From Rhizobium sp. J15 (GTDB lineage: Bacteria; Pseudomonadota; Alphaproteobacteria; Rhizobiales; Rhizobiaceae): a stretch of DNA of 64,000 bases. Position 1 is the first letter of the stretch; each line of letters opens with the position of its first letter. A model generated the notes under the pieces. The model was given only the letters and a program-made list of their open reading frames with translations. It was not told where the DNA came from and searched no databases. Location of the stretch: contig NZ_NWSX01000001.1 of the NCBI RefSeq assembly GCF_002531825.1, positions 62,001-126,000 of the forward strand. Reading direction: 5' to 3'. A program made the position numbers and the translations under genes. Below, piece by piece: positions 25,328 to 35,300 of the stretch.

Positions 25328-25841
25328 GCGGCTGTCCTCTCCTTTTTAGAGAAGAATAACAGCAGCAACCGTGGGTGCAATGTATTTCTGGAATACACCT
25401 TTATATTTGAGCGCTTGCCTGCCTACATGCATGGTTTGCGGCATTTGCCACGTCTAGCCAAGGAAGGCGCCACGCCGAAGAGGTCTTCTTCTTGGAGAAG
25501 GCAGGGCTGATCTTCCCGAGAGCCATTCTATATTCTGGATTGCGCGAATTATTCGTCTTATCCGTTTATGTATGGAATTTTCAATGTAAGAGAGTATCGC
25601 GACAGCTTCGCATAAGTTGCGTGTCGTTTTATTGTCTTAAGCGTTCAACTCTATTCGGATGTCAGAAATCACAGACGATTTCTTGCTGAAAGGCTTGGGT
25701 TGAGAGGATTTCGTATCTTGGAACGCGAAGTAAATGTCTAACACAAACTTTACCGTCCTGACACGTTAAGGTTGACCGTCCGATCGATTGCAGCGATATG
25801 GCTTTACAGCTGAATAAAATCTTCCTGAAGTTGCATTTTCA
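25328..25841. other. 514-bp AT-rich gene-less region
   Basis: This gap separates the minus-strand subtilase unit from the plus-strand IalB/TPS locus. It holds the inverted repeat at 25381-25397 and AT-rich promoter-like stretches near 25550-25620 and 25780-25830. Short frames here have poor codon use and no ribosome sites. I see no gene in it. Confidence 0.6.
25381..25397. promoter_or_regulatory. 17-bp inverted repeat upstream of the subtilase unit
   Basis: Perfect arms TGTATT/AATACA enclose TCTGG. It lies 53 bp before the subtilase start and within its likely promoter. The regulator is unknown. Confidence 0.45.
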
Positions 25842-26465
25842 ATGAACAAATTTTCAAAAAGCGGCATGAAGCGAGACCTCCGGATCATCGCCCCCGCTCT
25901 GATATTCATGGCCAGTATCAACTCATCCCTCGCGCAATCTCCCGATCCGGCGGGGCAAGGGCCGGAACAGACGCAGGCAGCAACGAAGCCGGCGCCAGCC
26001 ATGAAGTCCCGGAAGTTCGATGAGTGGTATTATCGCTGCACGAGTTCCGAGGGCGCCGATGCTTGCGAAGTCGCCCAGGTTGCGCAGGTCACAAGAGACG
26101 GTGAGAACGTCAACATTTTGACATTGGCGATTGCCGCTTCGCCGGCCCTTTCGCAGGGCAAGGGTGAGAAGGGCAAGCCGCGGCTGATGCTGACCGCGCT
26201 TCTGCCGCTCAACGTCTTCCTGCCTGCCGGATTGTCGATCAAGGCGGACGGCAAGCCGGTCGCCAAACTCGCTTACCGCAACTGCAACCAATCCGGATGC
26301 TGGGCGCAGCAGGCATTGGATACGAAGATGACGGCGGCGCTGAAGAAGGGATCGGCGGCCGAAGGGCTGGTGCGGCTGATGAACGGCCAGAACGTCAATA
26401 TCCGCTTTTCGCTGAAAGGGCTGAAGCCGGCCCTCGACGAACTTCAGTCCACGGCAGCCAGGTAA
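25842..26465 (+). CDS. IalB-family (invasion-associated locus B) periplasmic protein
   Basis: The 207-residue protein has a Sec signal peptide ending near ASINSSLAQ (about residue 32). The mature part matches the IalB family: KFDEWYYRCTSSEGADACEVAQVAQV with two Cys, LMLTALLPLNVFLPAGLSIKADGKPVAKLAYRNCNQSGCWAQQ with two more, and a final QNVNIRFSLKGLKPALDEL. Two disulfides are likely. IalB proteins are periplasmic or envelope-associated in alphaproteobacteria and are linked to host-cell entry in Bartonella; their biochemistry is not settled. It ends 13 bp before the TpsB gene, which suggests a role in the secretion locus. ATG 25866 is an alternative start. Confidence 0.82.
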   Translation: MNKFSKSGMKRDLRIIAPALIFMASINSSLAQSPDPAGQGPEQTQAATKPAPAMKSRKFDEWYYRCTSSEGADACEVAQVAQVTRDGENVNILTLAIAASPALSQGKGEKGKPRLMLTALLPLNVFLPAGLSIKADGKPVAKLAYRNCNQSGCWAQQALDTKMTAALKKGSAAEGLVRLMNGQNVNIRFSLKGLKPALDELQSTAAR

Positions 26466-26478
26466 TCGAATTTCAGAA

Positions 26479-28200
26479 ATGACGATAGAAATTCGATATT
26501 GCCTGGCCGTTGGCGCCATTCTCGTGATTGGCGCCGTTCCCGCCTACGCGCAATCGCCTGCCGATGATTTTACGCGCCGGCAGGAAGAACAGTCGCAAAC
26601 GCAGCGGCTGGACGCCCTGCGGCGCGCGACACCGGGCGGCAGCGCAGATGCGGAAAACGGGGCTTTGCCCGCCAGCCAGGGAAATGGCGCCTGTTTCGAC
26701 ATCACGCGCGTCGAGATCGAGGGGGCGACGCTGCTCTCGCCGGGAGAGCTTGGTAAAGTGACGGCGCCTTACGGCAACCGATGTGTCGGCCTCGCCGAGA
26801 TCAATGCGGTCCTCAAGGATGTCACGCACCTCTATATCGATCATGGCTATGTGACCTCGCGCGCCTACGTGCCGCAGCAGGATATCCGCAAGACCAGGAT
26901 TCTTCGTCTGCTCGTTGTCGAAGGCACGCTGTCGGACATCTATCTCAACGGCAAGAAATTGGTGGGCAGCGGTGCACTGGCGACAGCCTTTCCAGGCCTG
27001 ATCGGCCGAGTCGTCAATATCCGCGATATCGAGCAGGGGCTCGATCAGATGAACCGGCTGCAGGCCAACGACGCCAAGTCGGCCATGCTGCCGGGTCCCA
27101 AGGACGGAACCTCCATCCTGAACATCGAAAACCGGCAGGGCCGGCCCTGGCATGTCTCCCTCGGCAATAACAATATGGGGCAGGAAAGCACCGGTTTTTC
27201 CAGAAGCTCGGCCTCGCTCGGCTACGACGATCTGCTCGGCATCAACGACCAGTGGAACTTTTCCTACGAGCACAGCGGCCCCGATTATCCGTGGAGCGAT
27301 GACGGAAACGGCTATGGCAACAGCTATTCCGGCAGCGTCAGCGTCCCCTACGGTTACTCCACCGTTTCGCTGAACGGCTCCTGGTACCAATATGAAAGCA
27401 CGGTCGAAGGAAACTTCAATTCGCTCGACACCTCCGGCAATTCGGGGCAGGCCGGTCTCGGCGTCGATCGCGTCGTCCTCCGCGACAAGGATTCGATCAC
27501 GACGGTCCGCAGCAGCCTGACCTATAAGCAGACCAACAATTTCCTGCTCGGCAATCTGATCGAGGTCGGCAGCCGCCGCTATACGGTCGGCGATATCGGC
27601 ATTTCCCATTCCCGGCGTATGTTCGGCGGCATCTGGGTATTCGACGTCAGCTATGACAAGGGGCTCGGCCTTTTCGATGCGGTCGATCCGGGAGAGCCCG
27701 GCGCCGGAGACGCGGATCCGCGGTTTTCGAAATTCAATGCCACCATCAGCGTGACGCAGCCGTTCAAGCTGGCCGGCCAGCAAGTCGAGCTGACATCGCT
27801 CATCAGCGGTCAGTATTCCCCGGACAATCTCCTCGGCGCCGAGCAGATCTCTCTGGGCGGCTACAGCAATGTCCGCGGCACCCGCGAAAGCATGCTCTTC
27901 GGCAATAACGGCGTCTTCAGCCACAACGAGATCGTCTGGAGAACGCAATCGAACCAGAGCGGCGGCCCGGCGGCCAAGGCTTTCGGCGAACTGCGCCCCT
28001 ATCTCGGCTTCGACTATGGCCACATCTACGGGCAGAAGCGGTTCGACATAATCGGCGGCGATCTCGCCGGCTGGACGGCCGGCATCCGCGCCGTCGGCGG
28101 CAATATCAGCGCCGATCTCGGCTATTCCGCGATCCTTGCAAGCAGCGTCGACGGCGTCGATGGCGGCCTCTTCTATTTCAGCGCATCCACTCATTGGTAA
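26479..28200 (+). CDS. TpsB outer-membrane transporter (ShlB/FhaC/HecB family)
   Basis: The 573-residue two-partner secretion translocator has a signal peptide ending at VPAYAQ (residue 25) and a helix H1-like Gln/Arg-rich stretch (DDFTRRQEEQSQTQRLDAL). POTRA domains follow (FDITRVEIEGATLLSPGELGKV and VLKDVTHLYIDHGYVTSRAYVPQQDI, about 70-150), then the 16-strand barrel from about residue 220. The conserved L6 motif appears as NVRGTRES near residue 465. The chain ends on a beta strand with an aromatic residue (STHW). It exports the TpsA protein across the outer membrane. TpsA follows after two lipoprotein genes in the same direction. Confidence 0.93.
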   Translation: MTIEIRYCLAVGAILVIGAVPAYAQSPADDFTRRQEEQSQTQRLDALRRATPGGSADAENGALPASQGNGACFDITRVEIEGATLLSPGELGKVTAPYGNRCVGLAEINAVLKDVTHLYIDHGYVTSRAYVPQQDIRKTRILRLLVVEGTLSDIYLNGKKLVGSGALATAFPGLIGRVVNIRDIEQGLDQMNRLQANDAKSAMLPGPKDGTSILNIENRQGRPWHVSLGNNNMGQESTGFSRSSASLGYDDLLGINDQWNFSYEHSGPDYPWSDDGNGYGNSYSGSVSVPYGYSTVSLNGSWYQYESTVEGNFNSLDTSGNSGQAGLGVDRVVLRDKDSITTVRSSLTYKQTNNFLLGNLIEVGSRRYTVGDIGISHSRRMFGGIWVFDVSYDKGLGLFDAVDPGEPGAGDADPRFSKFNATISVTQPFKLAGQQVELTSLISGQYSPDNLLGAEQISLGGYSNVRGTRESMLFGNNGVFSHNEIVWRTQSNQSGGPAAKAFGELRPYLGFDYGHIYGQKRFDIIGGDLAGWTAGIRAVGGNISADLGYSAILASSVDGVDGGLFYFSASTHW

Positions 28201-28213
28201 CGAAAGCAAGAAA

Positions 28214-28681
28214 ATGACCATCCCCGGACTCTCGATGAACAAGCCCGCCAAAAACCTTTCGCGGTCGACGGCGCTACTCCTCGCCTTTTCCATCTCTCTT
28301 GCCGGCTGCGCCGGACGAGAGGCACGGCCGGTCGCCTCGACCAATCCGACAGACAGCGCTTTCGACTGCGCCGGCATCACGCGTGAATTCGAGGCGAACG
28401 AACGGCAGATCACGTCGACGGTGAAGGAGCGTACCGATGCGCAAGGCAAGAACATCGTGCTCGGGGCGACCGGTGTGCTTCTGTTTCTGCCGGCACTGTT
28501 TTTCATGGACCCGAAATCGCCTGAGAAGGTCGAGATCGATGCATTGCGCAACAGGAACAATGTCCTGACCAGCATCGCCAAATCGAAGGGATGCCCTGCG
28601 CCCAAGTCGCAGTTGACCGAACTCTATAAGCATCTCGACAGCAAGCCAAAACCGGCATCGTCGTCGAGCAACCGGGACTGA
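28214..28681 (+). CDS. small lipoprotein of the TPS locus
   Basis: The roughly 155-residue protein from ATG 28214 has a lipoprotein signal: LLLAFSISLAGCAGREARP, with the lipidated Cys in LAGC. The mature part has a helical segment with one further Cys (FDCAGITREFEANERQITSTV), a hydrophobic stretch (IVLGATGVLLFLPALFFM, a possible membrane helix) and a helix ending at SKGCPAPKSQLTELYKHLD. It starts 13 bp after tpsB. The family is not recognised. Position between tpsB and tpsA, like the lipoprotein BcpO in Burkholderia-type CDI loci, suggests an accessory role in secretion or assembly. Confidence 0.7.
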   Translation: MTIPGLSMNKPAKNLSRSTALLLAFSISLAGCAGREARPVASTNPTDSAFDCAGITREFEANERQITSTVKERTDAQGKNIVLGATGVLLFLPALFFMDPKSPEKVEIDALRNRNNVLTSIAKSKGCPAPKSQLTELYKHLDSKPKPASSSSNRD

Positions 28682-28726
28682 GTTTTGCAAATATTTGAAT
28701 CTTATAAGTAAATTCTGGAGTTTCGT

Positions 28727-29278
28727 ATGCGTACCGTGCGTTTTCTAACCCTTCTCTTTCTGGCGGCGACGCTTGCGTCCTGCGTCACGGCGACCGATCC
28801 TCGGCTGATCGCCGCCCTTCAGCGGACATCTGTGCGCGAGATCCGGATCGAACTGGCTCCCGACGTCAAGACATTCGGTTTCGGCGACAAGCCGGACCAG
28901 CAGGTCCAGGAGGCGGTTCGCACCCTCCAGGCCACGATGTCGAAGGAACTGATCGGTGTGCCCGGTGGCCCTAATAGGGGCAGGCTGGTCGTGACGCTGC
29001 ATGTGTTCGACGTCACCACAAAGCAGGCCCGCATTATCGGCGGTCACGACAGCAAGATCGACGGAACCGTTCGGCTGGAGGATGCCAAGACCGGGCAGTT
29101 GATCGCGCAAGCGCAAAACATCCATGGCGAAGACCTCTCCATGCGCGGAAGCGGTTATGGGGTCATCATCGCTGTCGCCATCAACGCGGCGACGACGTCA
29201 GGAGCGCCTGACATCATGGCGCAGCGCCTGTCCAAGTCCTTCACGCGCAACGTGAAGACCTGGCTCACCCAGAAATAA
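28727..29278 (+). CDS. lipoprotein with DUF4410-like features, TPS locus
   Basis: The 183-residue protein has a lipobox: MRTVRFLTLLFLAATLASCVTATDPR, with Cys19 lipidated. The mature domain alternates strands and helices: VREIRIELAPDVKTFGFG, VQEAVRTLQATMSKEL, GRLVVTLHVFDVTTKQARIIGG, IDGTVRLEDAKTGQLIAQA, and an amphipathic end IMAQRLSKSFTRNVKTWL. This resembles outer-membrane assembly lipoproteins of the DUF4410 type, but I cannot confirm membership. It lies 45 bp after the previous lipoprotein gene and 97 bp before tpsA. Confidence 0.7.
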   Translation: MRTVRFLTLLFLAATLASCVTATDPRLIAALQRTSVREIRIELAPDVKTFGFGDKPDQQVQEAVRTLQATMSKELIGVPGGPNRGRLVVTLHVFDVTTKQARIIGGHDSKIDGTVRLEDAKTGQLIAQAQNIHGEDLSMRGSGYGVIIAVAINAATTSGAPDIMAQRLSKSFTRNVKTWLTQK

Positions 29279-29375
29279 ATACTGCGACGTGGCCCGGCGG
29301 TGCCAGCGAAGGCAGCGCCGGGGCGCGATTGATGTCGAGACACAAAACCAGTTGTGCGTTTGGAAAGACAAAACG

Positions 29376-32300
29376 ATGCGTGAAGAAACCGGTCTTGGTT
29401 CGAGTGCGATGGATCTTGGCTGCCGGCTCGGCAGGTTCGCCAAGCGATCGCTCGCCATCGCGCTCAGCGCTTTGCTGGTCTTTCAGCCGATGCTGGCCAA
29501 TGCGCAGTCGGTCTCGGCAAGCACCACGGCGCCCGCCGCCAATCAGCCGGGCGTCGGAACGGCCCCGAACGGCGTGCCGCTCATCGACATCGTCACCCCG
29601 AACAGCCAGGGCCTGTCACACAACAAATACGACAGCTTCAACGTCGGCACCCCGGGCCTCATCCTCAACAACTTCAAGGGCGAGATCGGCAACTCCAGTC
29701 TCGGCGGCGTCACACCGGGCAATCCCAATCTCAACATATCAGGTCCAGCATCCGTCATCCTCAACGAGGTCACCAGCGGCAACCGCTCGGCACTGAACGG
29801 GCCGATAGAGGTGTTCGGCGGGCGGGCCGATGTGATCATCGCCAACCCGAACGGCATCACCTGCGACGGCTGCGGTTTCATCAACACACCGCATGCGACG
29901 CTGACGACGGGCGTTCCCGATATCGGCGCCGATGGCGCGCTGAAGGGCTTCACCGTCAATGGTGGCGATATCAGCTTCGGCTCCAAGGGCGCCAACCTTG
30001 CCGCCGGTGCCGGCAGCGTTGATCTTTTCGATATCGTCTCCCGTACGGTCACGATCGACGGTCCCGTTTACGGCAACGATATTCGCGTGACCGCCGGGCG
30101 CAACAAGTTCGACTACGAGACCGGCAATGCGGCGGCGCTATCGGCGACGTCGGGAACGCCGGAATACGCGATCGATGGCTCGGCGCTCGGCGCCATGCAG
30201 GCCGGGCGCATCAAGATGGTCGTCACCGAGAAGGGCGCCGGCGTGCGCATGCGCGGCGACATGGCGGCCAACACCAACGAGCTGTCCCTGTCGGCCGACG
30301 GCAAGATCTCGCTGGGCAACGTCTCCGGCCAGCAGGGCGTCTCGATCTCCTCGAAGGCCAAGGTAACGGCGTCCAAGGTCACGTCGAAGGCAAAGGTCGC
30401 CGTACAGGCGGATCAGGGCATCACCCTCGATACGGTCGCCGCCGATGGCGACATCGTGCTTTCGAGCGGCAGCGGTCTGTTGAGTGCCAGCGGCGAGGTC
30501 AACAGCGCCGCCAACGTGGTGATGTCGTCATCGAACGGCATTTCGGCCGGCAGCGTCGTCGCCGGCAATGCGCTCACTTTGTCCAGCACGTCAGGCGACA
30601 TCCAGATTGCAGGTGCGGTCAAGAGCACCGATGCGCTGGCGATCACCGCGACATCGGGCGCGATCGCCGCAGCCTCGCTCGTCAGCGGCAGCGGCCTCAC
30701 GCTGTCCGCAGGCGCCGATATCGGCATCTCCGGCGACATGCTGGCGCAGGGGAACGTGACGGCTTCAGGCGGTTCGATCTCGGCCGGAACGATCGTCTCC
30801 GGCCTCGATATTTCTGCGACGGATGCCGCAAACGGCAGTACGGTTCTCGGCAGCGCCGGTGACATCCGGCTGGTTGCCGGCAGCGGCGCGGTCAATGTCG
30901 ACGGGCTTCTGTCGGCCGGCGATACGTCGGTTACGGCGGCTGCCCTGACCGCCGAATCCATCACCGCGCATGGCGCTGTTGCCATTGAGGCCGCCACGGA
31001 TGTGAATGGCCAGATCCTCGGCGCTGGCAACGTGTCCATCACCGGCAGCTCAATTTCGGCCGATGCAATCGTCGCAGGCCTCGATTTTGCCGCCACAGCC
31101 GCCGCGTCGGGCGGCGCAGCCGTCCTCGGCCCGTCGGGCGATCTTACGCTTGATGCCGGTAGCAGCGGAAGCGTCGATGTCGACACGCTCATCGCCGCTG
31201 GCGCGCTGCTCGTAGATGCCGGCCGTTTCCAGGCCGACAACGTCAGCGGCCATGGAAACGTTTCGGTCAACGCCGATACCTCGATCACCGGCCAGCTTCT
31301 TGCTGCGGGCGACATTTCGGTCAGGGGTCCGTCCATACAGGCCGGAGGCCTCGCTTCCGGCGTCGATTTCGCCGCCACCGCCCAGTCCGCAAATGGCGCG
31401 CTGGTGCTGCAGCAGGCGGGCGCCATGAGCCTTGCCGCCACGAATGGTTCAATCGCCGTCAGCGACGCGCTGCTGAGCAGCGGCGCTCTTTCGGCCGATG
31501 CGAGCCAGAACATCGCCTATGCCAAGCTGCAGAGCCTCAGCAGCGCGGCACTGACGGCCTCAGGTCAGATCAGCTACGGCAATCCCACCAGCACCGCCGG
31601 CAAGCTGACGCTGACCACCACGAATATCGATCTCTCGAATGGCGCGGCCAGCAATATCGCCGTCGGCGGCACGCTGACGCTCAATGCCGATAGCGCCAAT
31701 CTCAGCAACAACAGCCTCACGCTCGGCGGCCTTGCCCTCAATCTCTCCGGTACGGCCGATCTCAGCGGCGCCACCATCAATGCCGTCACGAGTGCCGGCG
31801 GCACGGGCGACATCACCATCAATGCCGGCGGTCTCTCCACCTCGGCCAGCACAGCACTGCTCGCCGCCGACGACCTGGCGCTGACGCTGCAGTCGCTGAC
31901 CAATGCCGGACAATTGGCGGCCAAAGATGATCTGACGCTCAACATTTCCGGCAATTTCACCAACAGTGCCACCGGCCTTGCCTATGCCGGCCACGACGCC
32001 GACCTGTTCATCGGCGGAACGCTCACCAACAATCAGGGCGCCATCATAGCCGGCAACGACCTCGAGATTGCCGGGCTGACATCGGGACAGAGAAACACCG
32101 CGGTCACCAACATATCCGGTCTGATCCAGGCCGGAAACGACATGTCGATCCTGACCGACAACCTGACCAACAAGCGGGCCACCACGCCGCAATGGACGAC
32201 CGGGAACCTGGTGTCATCAGGCGTCGTCAGCGGCTTCACGCTCAATCCCGCCGCCGCCGGCCTGCCTTTCGGCTACCTCGAGACCGCAGATCAGAACATG

Positions 32301-35300
32301 TACCAGCTCTATGCCGGCGTTGATCCGGGGCTGTGGCAGGATTATCAGCCGCTGCTCTGGTCGAAGGCGACGCTCGCCGACGGCACGACCTATCGTGCAT
32401 GGACGTGGATCTCGGCCGACGGACCGGAGAAAGTCGGGCCGATCATCGACTGGATCAGGGCCCGCGTGCCGCGGGATGCCAACGGCAATCCGGTGGCCGA
32501 TCCCAACAATCCGTCGCGTTATTTCATCGTCGACGAGGTCAATTTCAGCGGCTCGGACGAAAGCACCACCTATTCATGGGATTGGTCGTCCCACCTCAGC
32601 CAGTCGGTCTACGAGGACCGCCTGACCGGGACGCTGAGCCCGGAAGCAACGATCCGGGCGAGCCGCAATCTCACCATCGACGCCACCAATCTCACCAACT
32701 CCTACAGCTCGATCGAGGCCGGCGGCGACGCGACGCTGAAGGGTTCGACACTGAAGAATGAAGGCGTCACCCTCTTCCGCACGACGACGACGACCTGCAG
32801 CGCGCAGGGCGCCTGCACCGCCTATGATGCCAACGGCCACGCCAATCCCTCGAAGAACATCGCCAACGGCTCGACGATCGTCAGCTCCGTCCAGGCGATC
32901 GGCGGCGTCTCGGCCAATATCAAGGCCGGCGGCGCGCTCTCGGTCGATTTCGGCAGCGTCAACAACACGTCGGCGGCCGGCTCGATGGCCGGCGGCGCCA
33001 GCGTCACGGCAGCAAGCAATCCCGGCGATCCATTGTCGGCGCTCACCGGCCTGACCGCCGGCGGCGCGCTGTTCAACGTCAGCGCCGGCCTCGGCGGCGG
33101 CAACCCGCTTTCCGGCCTCGGTGACATTGCCGAACGCATCCGCCTCGACGGCGCAGCCCTTGAGGCCGCCGCCAAACCGCAATCGGGCGGCGTCGGCGGG
33201 AACATACCCCACCAGATATTCCTGTTCGAAACCCGCGGCGACTTCCTTGATGTCAGCAAGTTCTACGGCTCCGGCTATTTCATGGACCGCATCGGCTATC
33301 AGCCGAACACCACGGTTCCGTTCCTGGGAGACGCCTATTTCGAGAACCAACTGATCGACACGCAGTTGCGCCAGCTCGTCGGCGAAGGCCTCGGCAGAAG
33401 CACCTTCATCGCCGGCAACAGCGCGATCGAGCAGATGAAGACGCTGCTCGACAACGGTGCCGACTATGCCAACGATCACCACCTGGCCGTCGGCCAGGGC
33501 CTCACGCCTGAGCAGGCGGCAGCTCTCACCGAGTCGATCGTCCTCTACCAATGGCAGACCGTCAACGGCGTCCAGGTGCTGGCACCAGTCGTTTATGTCG
33601 CCGCCGCCGACCGGCAGAAGCTCACCGGCGCCGGTGCCGCCATGGCGGGCGGCTCGGTCGATATGGATGTCGGCAATCTCGACAATTCCGGCCTGATCGC
33701 CTCCGCCGGCGGGCTTACCGTCACCGGCAAGACCATTCAGGGCAGCGGAACGTTCCTGTCGCGCGGCGACACGGTGCTCAACGCCACCAACGGCATCACG
33801 CTCGCCGCCCAGACCATGACGCTCGGCGGCCAGAACATGGTCAACACCAATGCCGGTGTGACGGCGGGCGGCGGTCTGCAGCTTGCCGGCGGCAGCGGCG
33901 ATCTGGCACTCAAGGGCGTCAAGGTCAATGCAACAGGCGACGCCACGCTATCCGGCAAAAACGTGACGCTGGATGCCGCCAAGGTCGAAAACGATGGCCA
34001 GCAGAATGCCACCGGCAGCCAGGTCGCCAGCGGCAAGGCCCTGACGATCAAGGCCACCGACAATGTCAACGTCATCGGCAGTTCCGCCAAGGCGGGCACG
34101 ACGCTCGATGTGATCGCCGACAACGGCTCGGTGGCCGTGGTCTCGACCGATGTCGCCCGCAACAACCAGTCCGGCTACACCAGGACCCTCTCCACCGACC
34201 AGCAGCAATCGCAGCTTTCCGCCGGCACGAATGCGACCATCAAGGCCGACGACGACATCCTGCTCTCCGGCTCCTCCGTCAAGGCCGGCGGCAATGTCGC
34301 GCTCACCGCCGGCGACGATATCAACATCACGGCCGCGCAGGAGCATTCCGCATCCACCTTCGGCAAGAAGTCCGCCTCGTCGATCACCCATGTCGGCTCT
34401 GAGATATCGGCCGGCGGCGACCTCTCGGTGACCGCAGGCAGCGGCAGCGGCGATCACGACCTCAACATCGTCGGCAGCAAGCTTGCAGCCGACGGCAAGC
34501 TCGCTCTCAAGGCCGACGGCGACGTGACGATCGCCGAAGCCACCGACACCGCGACCCTCGACACCAGGCTCAGCACCAAAGGCGGTTTCCTCGGCAAGAG
34601 CGAGAAGACGACCACCCATCTCGAAACGACGACAGCCGTCGGCTCCGCCATCACAGGCGGCGGCGGTGTGGACATCACCTCGGGCAAGGACACGGTCATC
34701 TCGGCCTCGAAGATCGAGGCCGGCAAGGAGGGCGGCGCCGCGGCAGACCTGAGCATCACCGCCAGCGGCGACCTCATCATCGCCTCCGGCAAGGACACCA
34801 GTGCCAAGGATGACAAGGGCTCGCGTAGCGGCTTCCTGTCCAAGGGGTCGTCCAGCCACAAGAGCTATGACGAGACCACCGTTGGCTCTGAACTCGGCGC
34901 ATCCGGCAACATCAGCCTGAACGCTGGTGGCGCGGCAGTGATCGCGGGTTCCAGCGCCAATGCCGACGGCTCGATTTCCGTCGAGGGCGACAGCGTTTCG
35001 ATCGTCGGGGCGCAGGAAACCCACGAGTTCGAAGAGCAGCGCAAGAAATCCGGCTTCGGCATCGGCGGCGGTGGCGGCTTCATTTCGATCTACGGCAGCC
35101 AGCAGAACAAGGGCGCCCAGGCGTCGACGCTGAATGTCGGCTCGGCACTTTCGGCGGGCCAGGATGTCAATCTGACGGCCCGAGACACCGATTTGAACAT
35201 TATGGGCTCGTCCGTCGACGCCGAGAACGACATCAATCTGTCAGCCAAGCGTGATGTCAACGTCACGCCTGGCGCAGAGAGCTTCTCGCAGTCCGAGCAG

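Noticed and set aside
25492..25689. A 65-codon plus-strand frame in the AT-rich gap
   Set aside because: No ribosome site, atypical composition, no recognisable motif.
26473..28605. A 710-codon minus-strand frame opposite tpsB
   Set aside because: It is the shadow of TpsB and the lipoprotein; no motif or ribosome site supports it.
30413..31513. Long minus-strand frames inside tpsA
   Set aside because: These mirror the repetitive Ala/Ser/Gly codons of the FHA repeats and have no independent support.
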